NCBI GenBank assembly: GCA_024180945.1
Contig: JAKSGN010000010.1
Span: 124,001-188,000, forward strand
Reading direction: 5' to 3'
Source of the DNA: Macrophomina tecta
Lineage: Eukaryota; Ascomycota; Dothideomycetes; Botryosphaeriales; Botryosphaeriaceae
DNA length: 64,000 nucleotides
Positions 53,833 to 64,000 of the stretch are shown one piece after another. Each line of letters opens with the position of its first letter. Position 1 is the stretch's first letter. A program made the translations under genes and the position numbers. The notes under the pieces were generated by a model. The model made no database searches. It was not told the origin of the DNA and saw only the letters and a program-made list of their open reading frames with translations.

Positions 53833-54525
53833 GTGTTACGGCGCAGCCTTCACGGGGTCAAGAAGTTAGGGAAGAGGACAAGCGGGACGTAGGTGATGAT
53901 GATGATGATGATGATGAATTCATAGTCCGTCCCAGCCGCCGAAGGCAGCTATGCGGCATGCGGCCGGCTCCACTGCGCCCGCTAGTCCCGTTCGAGCCTA
54001 AGCGAGGCAGTGGAGCTTGGCCCACTATCTATTCTGCATACCTCTACATGTCTCTTGGCGCTGCAGCTTCCCGCAGTGCCAGGTGCCTCCGCAAACTATC
54101 CCGTCTTCCTCCAGTGTCAAGCTTCATGCTGTGCGTACGATGTCGCTCCAAATTGCCCAAGGAGCTTGGTTGCCATCATGAATTTTGCTGCTGCTATAGC
54201 TGTGCTGCGCTGGCTCAGCAGCTTCCTCAGGTCCGTTGTCCAGCATCTCCGCCCGCTGTTGTCCGGCATACGGAAGGAGAGTCTTAGCCCGTCGAACTTG
54301 CTACACGTGTACAGCACGTGGCTGACTGTCTGCAGTCCATGCTCGCAGTCGCATTCACCAGATTCTATACCTGGCACTTTCCTCTGATGGAGGAAGTGCC
54401 GTAGGCCAATCTTACCGGTTCTCATTTGTGTGATCAGCGAGCCTAGCGCCCTTGGTGTGCCGCGGTAGAGCTCTAGTGACTTTCTTGTCGGTTCAGGCGC
54501 CACTTTAAGGTAATAGACGTCACAG
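53833..54525 (-). mobile_element. 5'-truncated copy of the 4.8-kb LINE
   Basis: Shares the 3' terminus (gtgttacgg), the (CAT)n run and about 135 C-terminal codons with the LINE at 4757-11660 (KVAPEPTRK, LYRGTPRALGSL, CDCEHGLQTVSHVLYTC). The sequence diverges at about 54525, the truncation point. Upstream open sequence to 54761 is not LINE. Confidence 0.87.
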
Positions 54526-54973
54526 CGTGTCCTCAAGGCAGGAACGCTCACATGTTCACCCCGACGGCTTACGTGCATACAAAGCGGTGGTGCGGCAAGG
54601 GCTGCCAATCGCTTGCTGCTCTCGCGTCCTGTGAAGCCGCCCGCGTTGCTGGCTGCGTTGCAGTGGCGCGCTCGGATCGGCCAGACCCAGCCTGACGTGC
54701 GTGCGGGTTCATGCCAGTCTCCGCGCGGCCGCGCCTGCTGCACCACCCTAGGCATTCTCACGATGCCATGCGCGCTTTCTACATAACTTGCTGTGAGGGG
54801 GCTTCTAGATAAATTCGCCCGGCTGCTTGCAGCGACGACAAACGCCGATCATCATCCACCGTCAAACCCTCATCGCTGCAGCTCCGCCTCCACTACCGCG
54901 GTAATTGCAGCATCCTGTCGCTACGAGATAAATACCTGGGAATCCACAATACTATAATCCAAAAACAACCGCC
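54526..54973. other. Intergenic, GNAT promoter side
   Basis: An Arg/Ala-rich open frame on the minus strand (54530-54761) is not supported as a gene. 54850-54970 is the 5' flank of the acetyltransferase. Confidence 0.35.
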
Positions 54974-55801
54974 ATGTCGCAATTCATATCCTTCCTAACG
55001 CCGACGTCGTCGTTGGCCACGTCTTACGACCGCACCAAGCATGCCGCCGACCAGCTTGCCCTCGACATTCCCACAACCTTCAAGGACGCCATGACAGTCC
55101 GCGAGCGCGTCTATGTCGAGAAACAAGGCGTGCCTCTGACAAACGTATTCGACGAAGACGATCCGCGTAGCTTCCACTGGGTCGTGTACGCGTCGGTCGG
55201 GACGAGCAGCTGCAACAGAAACAATGGCGGTAATAGCACCTCAACCCCCTTCAATCGCACCACAAACGACTCGCTATCACCGCAAGCCGTGCGCCGCCGC
55301 AGCGACCCGACGGCCAACCGCGTCGCCGTCGGCACCATCCGCCTCGTGCCGCCGCCGCGCCCGCCCCCCCGGCGGCCCTCGGCGCCCTCGGATATCCACA
55401 ACCTGGACAACTCGATGCACATTCCGGCCACGGTGCCGCACGTCGCCAACGACACACCGATGATTGAGCCGTATATCAAGCTGGGGCGCCTTGCCATCCT
55501 GCCTGCGTACCGCAAGCTGGGCTTAGCGACGCTGCTGGTACGCACCGCGCTGGACTGGGCGGCCCAGAACAGCTATCAGGTGCTGAGCCCGCCGCGGCCT
55601 GAGGATGCCGAGAGGGCCAAGGCTAAGGGCTGCGAGGGGGAGCTCGAGGCCTGGCGCGGTTCCTGCCGTGTCCGCACCCAGAGCTCGCTCGAGAAGTTCT
55701 GGCGCCTGTTTGGCTTCGTCAGGGATGAGAGTATGGGCGAGTGGGAGGAGGAGGGCGTTATGCATGTGGGCATGTGGTTGAGGCTTAACCTGCGGGAGTA
55801 A
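54974..55801 (+). CDS. GNAT-family N-acetyltransferase
   Basis: 275 residues, no intron, ATG shortly after a CAAAAACAACCGCC leader. The N-terminal part has FKDAMTVRERVYVEKQGVP (about 36-54), as in GNAT proteins where this helix lines the acceptor site. A low-complexity Asn/Ser/Pro/Arg insert follows (about 76-160), then the acetyl-CoA-binding core IKLGRLAILPAYRKLGLATL (about 168-187), with the RKLGLA version of the Q/RxxGxG/A loop, and a C-terminal beta region ending GVMHVGMWLRLNL. It resembles fungal GNAT proteins often named glucosamine-6-phosphate acetyltransferase-like, but the long insert makes the substrate uncertain. Undamaged; a LINE 3' relic starts four bases after the stop. Confidence 0.85.
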   Translation: MSQFISFLTPTSSLATSYDRTKHAADQLALDIPTTFKDAMTVRERVYVEKQGVPLTNVFDEDDPRSFHWVVYASVGTSSCNRNNGGNSTSTPFNRTTNDSLSPQAVRRRSDPTANRVAVGTIRLVPPPRPPPRRPSAPSDIHNLDNSMHIPATVPHVANDTPMIEPYIKLGRLAILPAYRKLGLATLLVRTALDWAAQNSYQVLSPPRPEDAERAKAKGCEGELEAWRGSCRVRTQSSLEKFWRLFGFVRDESMGEWEEEGVMHVGMWLRLNLRE

Positions 55802-55805
55802 AGAA

Positions 55806-55860
55806 GTGTTACGGCGCAGCCTCCACAGAAAGGGTATGATGACCCTGGAGAAGAGATGCG
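55806..55860 (-). repeat. LINE 3'-terminus relic
   Basis: GTGTTACGGCGCAGCCTCCAC matches the terminus of the LINE copies at 4757 and 53833. It begins immediately downstream of the GNAT stop codon. Confidence 0.6.
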
Positions 55861-56311
55861 GGAGCCGAGCAGTGGGGCAAAGCGCCGTGCCTTGAGGAAC
55901 GAAAGGCTCTTAGGGTCCCTGCCGCTAAGGGCACAAAAAAAATCACGTGACTTTGCCTCTGGGATCACGTGCGTGTTTTGTCGTCTCCTGACACCGCGCC
56001 CTTCTCGCGCTCGCCTTCTCTTCTCTCCTGACCTCCGCGTGTGCCTTTTCTTGCCTTTGATTTCCTGCTTCGCTTATTGGCTGCGTCTCCGCATCCTTGT
56101 GGCCTCTCCGCGCGTCAGATCGATCGAAAGCTATAAAGTTTCTCCAAACGTCATTCGACGCCTTGCCTTTTGCGGCTGAAACTACCGGCCAACCACCGAA
56201 CCGTCCGTGCGTCACTGGCTTCCCTTGCCACATTGCCTTTTTCGCCACCTCTGCCTTTTCGCACACATTAAAAAAAAGCTCCGAGTCGCCTCTCACCAGA
56301 CGACTCATTTC
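55861..56311. other. Helitron 3' flank
   Basis: Holds the 3' region of the Helitron (minus strand). TCACGTGA occurs twice near 55943-55972 beside an A-run, a possible hairpin, but a CTRR terminus could not be fixed. Confidence 0.35.
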
Positions 56312-59300
56312 TCATGCATCCCACCAGTCCCAGGTCCCTGCTTCCCTGATCGTCGCGTTGCTCAGCGATTCCAGCCGCTCTTCCGCAGCGACCATGTTCT
56401 GCGGCACGCGATTGCCGACGAAGTCCCTCTCGCGCGCCCTGGACACGAGCATGATGCCATCCAGCGATCGGCAGCGCGACAGTTGCACGTACAAGCTGTA
56501 CGGGTCGCATTGGCTCGGCACCGCCTGGCCGTCGATCTTCGTCGTCCTGGTCCCCTGCAATTCCAGCGCCACCCTATCTAAGGTCCGGCTTTGCACCTTA
56601 TAGTCCGTGCAGGCAAACGCGGCCGCACATGGTAACCCCCTGCGAGTCACGTCACTACGTTGCCATGGTCTCTTCCTCTGGCACTCGATTTTGGTGCTGA
56701 TGGGCGTCAGGAGGACGGTGCCGGCCGGCGTGCCGACGAAGTGGAGGTCTCGAGTCGTCTCTCCCGCCAGCAGAATCCCCGCCGGCGGGCCGAAGTGGAG
56801 GATGGTCGCCGTTAATGCGATGCCCCGGGTGTGCCTTGTCCAGGATGACGTCCAATGCCGTGTAGCTGGCGCCATTGACCAGCTTCAGGCCCTGGTGGGT
56901 GTTTTGGTTCACGACGATGGGCATGCCGGGGACGAACATGAAGATGGCCGGCACAGGGATGGCACTGTCGTCCCCGTGGTTCAAGATCATGAGCGCCTCC
57001 TCCTCCGTGGGCTGGCCGTCTTTCCACTTGTGCTCGGAGATGAAGATCCGGAGTTGCGCCTGCTGTTGCCTCTGGAAAGACAGCGTGGCTTCGATGTTCA
57101 AGTTCCACCGGTTCCTGTTCAGCGGCGTTACTACCGTGATATCAGACTCCCATGGGATCCGCCTGCCCTCCCGGTAGCAGGTGCTGTTCAGGAGGTCCAG
57201 GTCGGACTGGTCCTGTGTGCCTTGCCGGATGCGGGTCAGCAGCCGCTGGAGTCGAGCATCTCCCGCGGCACGGACCTGCTCCTTCAACATGACGACCGTG
57301 GTGAACTTATTCCACAGGGCGTGCGCCTTATCGTGTTGGTACCTTTGTTCCGCCCTGAACGTTTTTTCTTCGTCCCACGGGAACGCCGCGCTGGGGAGGA
57401 GGATCGACCTCTCCTGCACGGGGCGGAACTGGTGGAAGTCCCCGCAGAAGAGGACGATGGGGATTCCGCCGAAGTCTTGCGCGGACCCCCGGAGCTTGCG
57501 CAGCTGTTCGTTGGCAGCATAGAGTGTGCGCGCGCCCAACATGCTGACCTCGTCGATGATCAGCAGGTATTTCTCCTGCCAGTCCATTCTTGTCTGCCCG
57601 TCAACGCAGAGATCTGCCGAGTTGGAGGATGCGATCCCGTCCACCCCCTTGTAGTAGCCCATGCGCGAGGCATCCTTCGAGAAATTGCAGGCCGAGTGGA
57701 TGGTGATGCCGTTGATCCTTGCCGCCGCCGTCCCCGACGTCGCCGTCACCAGGAGACGGTGGGATATCCCCTTGCTTGCGAACAGCTCGGCGACGGCCTC
57801 GATGATGCGCGACTTTCCGGTGCCACCTTCGCCTCCGACGAATTGGCACAGCTGAGGAGTCCCGTTCTCATCACGCCGTACTCGGTCTAGTTAGCGGCAT
57901 ATGAGTCGGAGGGCGATGCTCTGTCAATGATTGAGCGCGAACTGCTCGGCCAGCTGCCTCCCCGCCTCGGAGAAGGACGTGGACGGGCCGAACTGGACGC
58001 TGGCCGACGGTTCTGCGCCCCGGGTCAGGGTCTCCGAGTCTGCGTCCGTGACATGGACATCTTGCTCTCCGAAACCGCTCAGCACACTGTACACAGCTGC
58101 ACTATGGACGGTCGCGGTATTATCGGGCTGCCCTTGTATCCCCTGGATCATCTTCTCCTTTTCTCGGGAGACGCTGATCTGCTGCGACTTGATGGACCTG
58201 ACTTGTTCCTGGCCTGGAATCTCTGCTCCCGGACACGGCCCTCTCGGCGTGCTCAGGGTCCTCGTCCCTCGCTCGAGGACGACCCTGGCGCGCAGTTCCT
58301 CAGCTGAACACAAGGCGGCTAGCTGGAATCGGCACAGTTGCTGCACCATTGCGGAGATTTCCTTCGAACCCCCTGTAACCTGGTTCCTTCCTATGGCGTT
58401 TCTCAAAACGTCAATGAGGCGTGTTGCATCGCCTACACCATCCGACCGGTACACTGTGCTCGGTCCCTCATCGCCGTTGGTTGCGCCCGACTCGACCACA
58501 TCTGCCGTAGGATCGGTCTCCCCGGACATGGCAGCCCACTGTCTTGCATCGCGCTTCACGTCCTCGGCGGAACGGCGGAGCAGTTGGATGTTATCGACGA
58601 GGAATGATATTCTCCGAGGCAGGGCCTGCTTTTGTCTCTCCCAAATGGCATTGATATCCCCCGACGTCTCGGACAAGAACGACTCCCACGGGACGAAGAT
58701 AGCGAGATGTTGTACAGCCGCCCTGCATTGACAAAGTCAACCTTGCGTCCCTTCCTTCCCTTCGACGGGGAAACCGGTCACACCGGCCGCATGGTCGCCG
58801 CAACGTAACCTCCTGTAATAGAGCTCATCCTCTTCACTGAAGTTCATGCTCAGGTAACCCTCCAAGCAGACGATAGCGTCCTTGCCCGGCTTTCGCAATG
58901 TTTGAACCCACGCCTTCGAGAGCGGCCACGAGCCGTCAAATTCCACCTCACCCCAGGCCGCTGCGCCCTTGCCCTTCCGCCTCAGCGTAACCATTGACAT
59001 GTAGTCATAGAGCGATACTCCTGCGAGAAGCTTCCCCCGGTGCATGTAGGCCTCTACGAAGGAGATTTTCCGTCCGGCTTCTTCCAGTAATATCGTCTCC
59101 TCGCCTAGCTCATCCAGAGTCTCCATGCCGGCTTCACGCTGCAGGTGTCGCCATCGGCGGAAGATGTGCCAGTAAAGGGTGCATACGTTCAGGAACGTCC
59201 AGGCGTCATTGCTTGCGAATTCGGTGCCATACCCCTGCAAATGCGCCACCACTTCCACCTGGGACAAAGTCCGCTCGGTGAAGACCCTGTTCGCCACTCT

Positions 59301-62300
59301 CATCAAGAACTGCCGCGTTCTGTTCTCTCTACCTTCACTCTCGGCTGATCCCGGGGCGACATTCGGCTGATTCTGCATCACCCCGTCCCCCAGGACCTGA
59401 AACAGATCTTTGGCTGCCACCACACGTTTCCACACCGGGTCCTCCACTTTGGTGGCGTAGTTGGTCACATAAAAGACGATGGCCAGGCCCTTGCATTTCG
59501 TCGCGATGAAGGAGATATCATGGTTGTGTCGCAGCCCCACAGCCATGGCCTTGTTCCACCGATTCACCATGCTATGGTTGCGCCGGATCTGCAGCACCCC
59601 ATCGTCCGTAAAGGCGGTCCTCTCGACCAGTTTCCACGGCGCTTTAAAGCGACACAGATCACGTTTGTTCCCCTGTCGACTGAGTATGCCGGCCCTCCCA
59701 ATGGAGTATTTCACGCAACTCGGGCTGTGGGTGTGGATCTGAGTGGCGCCGGCACAGAAATTGGCTTCCTCGTCAAAGGCGGCCGCAAACTGTTCGTTGT
59801 CCTGGAGAAGTGACGATATGTCCGATGCCACCGATCTGTCCGCCGCCACTGCCGCAAATGCTTCTTGGTCGAGATCCTATTTTATTATTAATATCATGCC
59901 GCATTTGGGGTCCGTCCAAGCGGGACTGGATATGCGACTGACTTCTGTAAAAACATTGTCCATATACTCGATCACTCGTTCCCGATACGCGGCCTGGTCC
60001 TCCCCTTGAATGTCCGTCAGGAGAGAGCTCAGATGCATGTTTCCCTGAAGCCAGAGCAGGCCGTGCACGTGGAGCGCGCCGCGCTCGTTCGTTTCCACCG
60101 CCCCGAAGTAGTGGCTGATACGGCCGAACACAGAATCCTCACCGGTCCTCACATAATGCTTAAAGAACATGGAGACCTCCCTATGGAAGAATATGGCCGA
60201 ACTGAGAGGGTCCGATATCGCGAGCCGGGCTCTCTTGTGTGCCTGATCCAGGCTCCTCAAGAAGGCCTCGGCTTCGTCTGGGTCCCGGAAGCGATATGCA
60301 GCGAGCCTGAGCTTTACCGGGTTCGTGATATCGTTCGGGTTGAGCGTGAACCAAATCGCGGGGATGCCACGCCGAATTATGAGGGACTTGATCTTCCGCC
60401 GCACGCTCAAGCGATTCTCCCTGGACATCGGTTGGCGGTAGCCGTAAAGCGAGAGGCTCCTCAACAGTACATTGACACCCTTGTCCGCGGTCTTCCCGGA
60501 AGCCTCCAATTCGACTTTAGCGTTCTCCAGCCTCTGCGGTCAAGGATCGGACGATGCCCTCCACTTCTGGGAAATCCTTCTTCCTCACGCTTCCCATGCT
60601 TACACGACGGTTCCTTGACCTGACTCCCATGTTGAAGACGAGAAAGGCAAACACATGGTGGGTTGCAAAGCGGCCGCCGTGGCGCTGGAGGACCAATTCG
60701 GCCCAAGTCTCCAGGCGCATGTTTCGGGACGACACGAGACTCCGCGCAGCGGCGTCTGCTTCAAGGCCGCCGTGGTCATCGCCTACCGCATCCACGATGC
60801 TTTCCTCGGCTTGGCGAGGACCCCCGCTACCGAACGGGAACAACGCGGGGAATGTCTTTGCGAAGAAGCGCGTATCAAAAGGATCGGCAAAGTCATCCCC
60901 CCGGGAGACAAGAATGTAAGGCTCAGCCGCACATCCACGGCGAACCTCGGCCGATCCTGCCCAGGTACTTCCGCTTGTCTGGCACCATGGAGCAGTTTCG
61001 CCCATAGCCGCACAGAGATACCGGAGCTTCTCCGCATCTGCTATATCCGGCCGGCAATCGAGGCCGAACATGCCAGACGAGCTGATCTCGTGGACCCGAT
61101 CCCCGGCACTCTCTTGCCCATCCAGACCGTCGTCTGCATTGGCAGCATCATCACCGACCTCACCTCCGCAAATGTCCTGGCCCTGCTCGAGTGATGCTAA
61201 AAGCTCCTGGACATCCATCGGTCCTCCGTCCTCAAGACCGCGCTCTGTTGGTGGGACGATGTGCGCCGTGCGTGTCTTCTCCATTGCCGAAGGCTCATTC
61301 CGCTCCAATCGATTATAGACTTGAGAAGGCACCCCGTGCGATGGCGCCTCCCAGCTGTCCATTTCCGCCATGTCAATATCAATATTGGTATACAGAGGGT
61401 TGTGCCTCTTCAGCCACACCAGTGCCTTCTCGACGACGCGCCGTCGGACTGACAGGAGTGCCGTGAGATCGCTCGGCGCTGGTTTCTCCGGCCCCTGCCA
61501 GGACACGTGGACCTCGTCCATGACCTTTAACAGCGGGTGGGGCAGGACATTTGTGACCAGCTCCTGCACGTTGTTGGGAAACACGGTGATGTGTCCCTTG
61601 ACATGCCTCGGGTACCTCACACTCTGTCTTCGACCCTCCGGGATGCTGTATTTGGTGATAAACGCATAGCAAGAATTCAGCGCAATGAGCTTCTCCACAG
61701 GACTAAGGTCCTTCAGCTCGTCGGGAAACATGTGCTCGCATCCCAGGTGGCTGTGAATTTGCGCTGCTTGGGACAACACGCCTCTCCCCAGATGTCTCAC
61801 GCAATCCGAACAGCTGGGAATCTTCTCCCCCACGACGAAGCACCTGCCGCACTTGAACGGTGACCCATCGCCCTTCCGGATGGCACTTGCCACCCACCGC
61901 TCCCAATCGATCTCCCCCAGCTCGGCCTCAGCAAACTTGCGGTAACAGATCATGCAGGTGCGTATCGGCAGAGTCCTCACGTCATGGAAGGCTTTGTAGA
62001 ACTCCTGGACGGTGGACACCTTCCTGGCGTGGGGGATAGGAGCACACCATGCCTGCCCGTGAGACAGACGCTCTTTCTCGGCAAACTCCTCATCTAAACT
62101 GCGCAGGACGCTGGCAAGGTCTCCCTCCTGTTCTTCATCGCTCCTCTCCCGACGGACTACGGTTCTGGCACGCTTGGACTGCGGCTGATCGGTGCTCCTA
62201 GGACGCGCTCTCTTCCCCTGCCGCGCGCAAGAACTTGACTCCGCAAGACGAACCTCTTCTACCACATCCTCCTCCGCATTGGCAACCGCTTTACCCGACA

Positions 62301-62649
62301 GACCACCTCTCTCCCTTCGACCTCGCCCTCGGCGAGAGCTACCCTCCGCCCTAGCCTGCTCATAGGCACTCTGAGCAGCCTGGAATAGCTCTGCTGACGT
62401 GCGAATTCCCAAGCCCGCGCGAGCCACATTTTCCCGATTGCGCGCATCCAAACGATCGAAATGCTCGGACAATTCTCCGCGACATTCACCCTGGCGGCCT
62501 TCCTGCCGCGTGTCAAAGCTCAACCCTATATTACCCATCTCTTCTGCCACATCCTCCTCAGCGTTTAGCAACCAAACCCCCAGACAAATCACCCCTCCGC
62601 CCGTGATTTTCGCCCGATCTGCGTCACCCCTCCCAAACCAAAGCGCCAC
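56312..62649 (-). pseudogene. Helitron RepHel protein, several lesions
   Basis: In order: a charged N-terminus; three CX2C pairs (CMIC, CGRC, CSDC, about 61950-61790); the fungal Helitron block VKGHITVFPNNVQELVTNVL (about 61600); and a Helitron-like N domain (FFAKTFPALFPFGSGGP). The Rep nuclease has WFTLNPND and the HUH motif GALHVHGLLWL, with EYMDNVF near the catalytic Tyr region (60360-59950). The SF1 helicase has Walker A GGEGGTGKS (about 57830), LLIIDEVSML (Walker B), LFCGDFHQF, and motif VI SLYVQLSRCRSLDG (about 56450). Lesions: one-base deletion near 60540, TAG 59877-59879, TGA 58737-58739, TGA 57924-57926, TAA 57891-57893, one-base shift near 56825. The stops leave the frame open on both sides, so damage is recent. 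Confidence 0.88.
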
Positions 62650-62910
62650 GCATTCTTCTTCGTTCTTGTATCTCTGCTCACGTTCGCCTGCTCATACTCC
62701 CTCTGAGACCGCCTCGAAGATGTCCGCCGATGTGTAGATTCCTAAACTGGCGCGCGCCACGTTCTGCCGGTTACGCGCATCGTAGCCGTGGAACAGCTCG
62801 GGCAGAGACTCGGAAACTTGACCTCCGCTCATAGAGACTCGATTCTCTTCGTCCCCGTAAACCCCCCGTTCCCGTATTTCTCCCATACTACGCACAGCAC
62901 CACCTCGCAC
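62330..62910 (-). repeat. Tandem repeat in the Helitron N-terminal region
   Basis: Two protein-level repeats: YDARNRQNVARASLGI, then YTSADIF (about 62790-62710) and LDARNRENVARAGLGI, then RTSAELF (about 62460-62390), each followed by a YEQA segment. A one-base shift separates the first unit from the main frame. This gives a unit of roughly 330 bp. Confidence 0.7.
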
Positions 62911-63689
62911 CTCAATCTAATCCCTCCAAAATATACTTCTTCCCTTCACCCTTGCCTCTCTCCAGCCCGACCATACCGCTAATCCTCCAACCCTCAACCC
63001 CTGGCACTCTTCGCCTCGCTCCACCCACATCCCACACATCACTCCTTTCCACCCTGTCAAGGATCCCCCAGCTCCCTAGCCTTCCGCTTGGTCCGCTCCG
63101 CCACGGCTTCGGCGGCTTCGGCGGCTTCGGCGGCTTCGGCCCTGCCCGGAACGCTAATACCCTCTCTCGTCACCTCATACCACGCAACCACTCGGGCACT
63201 GCAACTGCACTCAACTCACCTTTATCCTCTACTCTCGCCACCATGCCAAGACACAAACCCTGTAGCATCCTTCCAGAATACCCAGTCCTCATCATACGTT
63301 TTAGAAAGACCCCGAACTTTATCACGCTTCCCGTCTTCCCCTCACACACCTCTCGACAACTCTAACCTGCCTCGAGAGCCCTGGCAGCCACTAACCCTCC
63401 TCCGGCACTTCTCTCCATATACTGGCTCTCGGGCCGTTTGCAAATTACAGACTTCACTGTTCCGACGGCTTCCACAAACCCCGCCATCCCTTCTCCACAA
63501 CAGCCTCTTTGCAATCGATCTCCCCACCGTGAGAAATCCTACCTCACGAGACACCCTCGAAAGGTCCGCACCGACACGACCATATAGATCACGCTCGATC
63601 GTCATCCCCCTCGCTCATCCGTGCCTCCGCTTTTTCAGTATTTCACCCACTTCTCCCCTTCCACAACGACACTGCGCCCCCCTCCCAAA
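62911..63689. repeat. Unassigned; 9-bp tandem repeat
   Basis: CGGCTTCGG is repeated four times at 63104-63139. The rest is CT-rich on the plus strand without a supported gene; it may be the Helitron 5' region or the promoter of the ORF that follows. Confidence 0.45.
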
Positions 63690-64000
63690 CCAATGCTCCA
63701 CCGCATTCACAACATGCCCCAGCATCCATTGACCAGTCATGATCAGGCCACCCCACGGAAGCCGCTTGACAATCAAAAGAATGCTGGCGGCGATATGTCC
63801 ATGATGTTTTTCGTCTATCCCCGGGCACCAAAGAGGTTCGCCCGTCCGGACCAGCAACAGATCAAAGGCCTCAACACCGAGACCATTGCAAGAGTCGACT
63901 TCCCCCCGCCGAGCTGGATCGCCCTCCCAGAGTACGCCTCTCTGCGGTCTGACCCCGGAAATAGTTTTACCAACAGCGGTTTCTTCAGCCTCAACATGTC
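63690..64000 (+). CDS. Partial ORF running off the window
   Basis: From ATG 63690 (or 63711) a frame stays open to the last base, at least 103 codons: MPQHPLTSHDQATPRKPLDN, GGDMSMMFFVYPRAPKRFAR, VDFPPPSWIALPEYASLRSD. The composition is protein-like and the upstream DNA is CT-rich. No family is recognised. Downstream sequence is needed to name it. It lies head-to-head with the Helitron gene. Confidence 0.4.

Larger units (their letters stand above)
56312..62910 (-). mobile_element. Helitron with large RepHel gene
   Basis: The minus strand carries an almost continuous Rep-helicase coding region of some 2,100 codons plus a repeated N-terminal module. Ends (5' TC, 3' hairpin with CTRR) were not located, so the limits given are coding limits. 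A short scrap of the same helicase lies at 21.2 kb. Confidence 0.85.

Noticed and set aside
56607..57890. Long plus-strand ORF (427 codons) opposite the Helitron helicase
   Set aside because: It is the antisense of a strongly motif-bearing helicase on the minus strand and has no protein-family pattern of its own.
57931..58731. Plus-strand 266-codon ORF
   Set aside because: Shadow of the Helitron frame that reads PWESFLSETSGDINAIW on the other strand.
1..64000. CRISPR array, rRNA or tRNA gene
   Set aside because: No regularly spaced repeats, rRNA signature or plausible tRNA cloverleaf was noticed by eye; tRNA genes could be missed without a scan.

Overview
The window is nuclear DNA from a filamentous ascomycete (Pezizomycotina; class not determinable by eye). 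The signs are short GT-AG introns of about 46-110 nt with CTAAC/CTAAT-type branch sites, fungal families (mitochondrial HMG-box protein, APSES factor of Mbp1 type, Ime2-like kinase, MYND protein), Tad1-like LINEs, and several repeats whose damage looks like repeat-induced point mutation (RIP). It is a transposon-dense region with a few isolated host genes; at least 60% of it is mobile-element DNA.

Layout. 0-4.7 kb: a LINE RNase H relic, a small secreted CBM52-like protein, a 5'-truncated GINGER/KRBA2-type integrase and a Copia scrap. 4.76-11.7 kb: a nearly full-length Tad1-type LINE (minus strand), interrupted by a 1312-bp Tc1/mariner element whose removal restores the LINE frame. 11.7-16.4 kb: a mitochondrial HMG-box gene squeezed between two LINEs, and a BAH plus TFIIS-N-like chromatin protein. 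16.7-20.9 kb: a 4.2-kb GINGER-like DNA transposon with 125-bp terminal inverted repeats, a second 220-bp inner inverted repeat and an intron-containing integrase gene with a Cys-rich tail. 20.9-25.9 kb: relics, including a RIP-damaged MULE. 25.9-28.2 kb: a MYND gene and a decayed Tc1-like element. 28.7-35.8 kb: a nested set (outer hAT, LINE inside it, intact hAT inside the LINE), readable from target-site duplications.

36-45 kb holds damaged or unusual genes: an in-frame fusion of an Mbp1-type APSES DNA-binding domain with a BTB protein (one TAG), a decayed ORF, a chromodomain gene, a 413-aa coiled-coil protein of unknown function, and a degenerate pogo transposase. 45.5-48.4 kb: a LINE ORF1 beside an intact pogo/Fot1 element with TA duplication and 50-bp TIRs. 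49.7-55.8 kb: a Cys-rich/coiled-coil gene, an 89-bp MITE that uses the GINGER termini, an Ime2-like kinase with a stop-riddled tail, a LINE 3' fragment and a GNAT acetyltransferase. 56.3-62.9 kb: a large Helitron RepHel gene (minus strand) broken by a small number of lesions. A partial ORF runs off the right end.

The host genes form no pathway. What ties the window together is transposon biology: successive nested insertions, RIP-type damage (TGG/CAG to TAG, Cys to Tyr) in older copies, intact young copies (hAT at 29.4 kb, pogo at 46.5 kb), and a GINGER-like family with an apparent non-autonomous derivative. All calls come from reading the sequence; no database search was possible.
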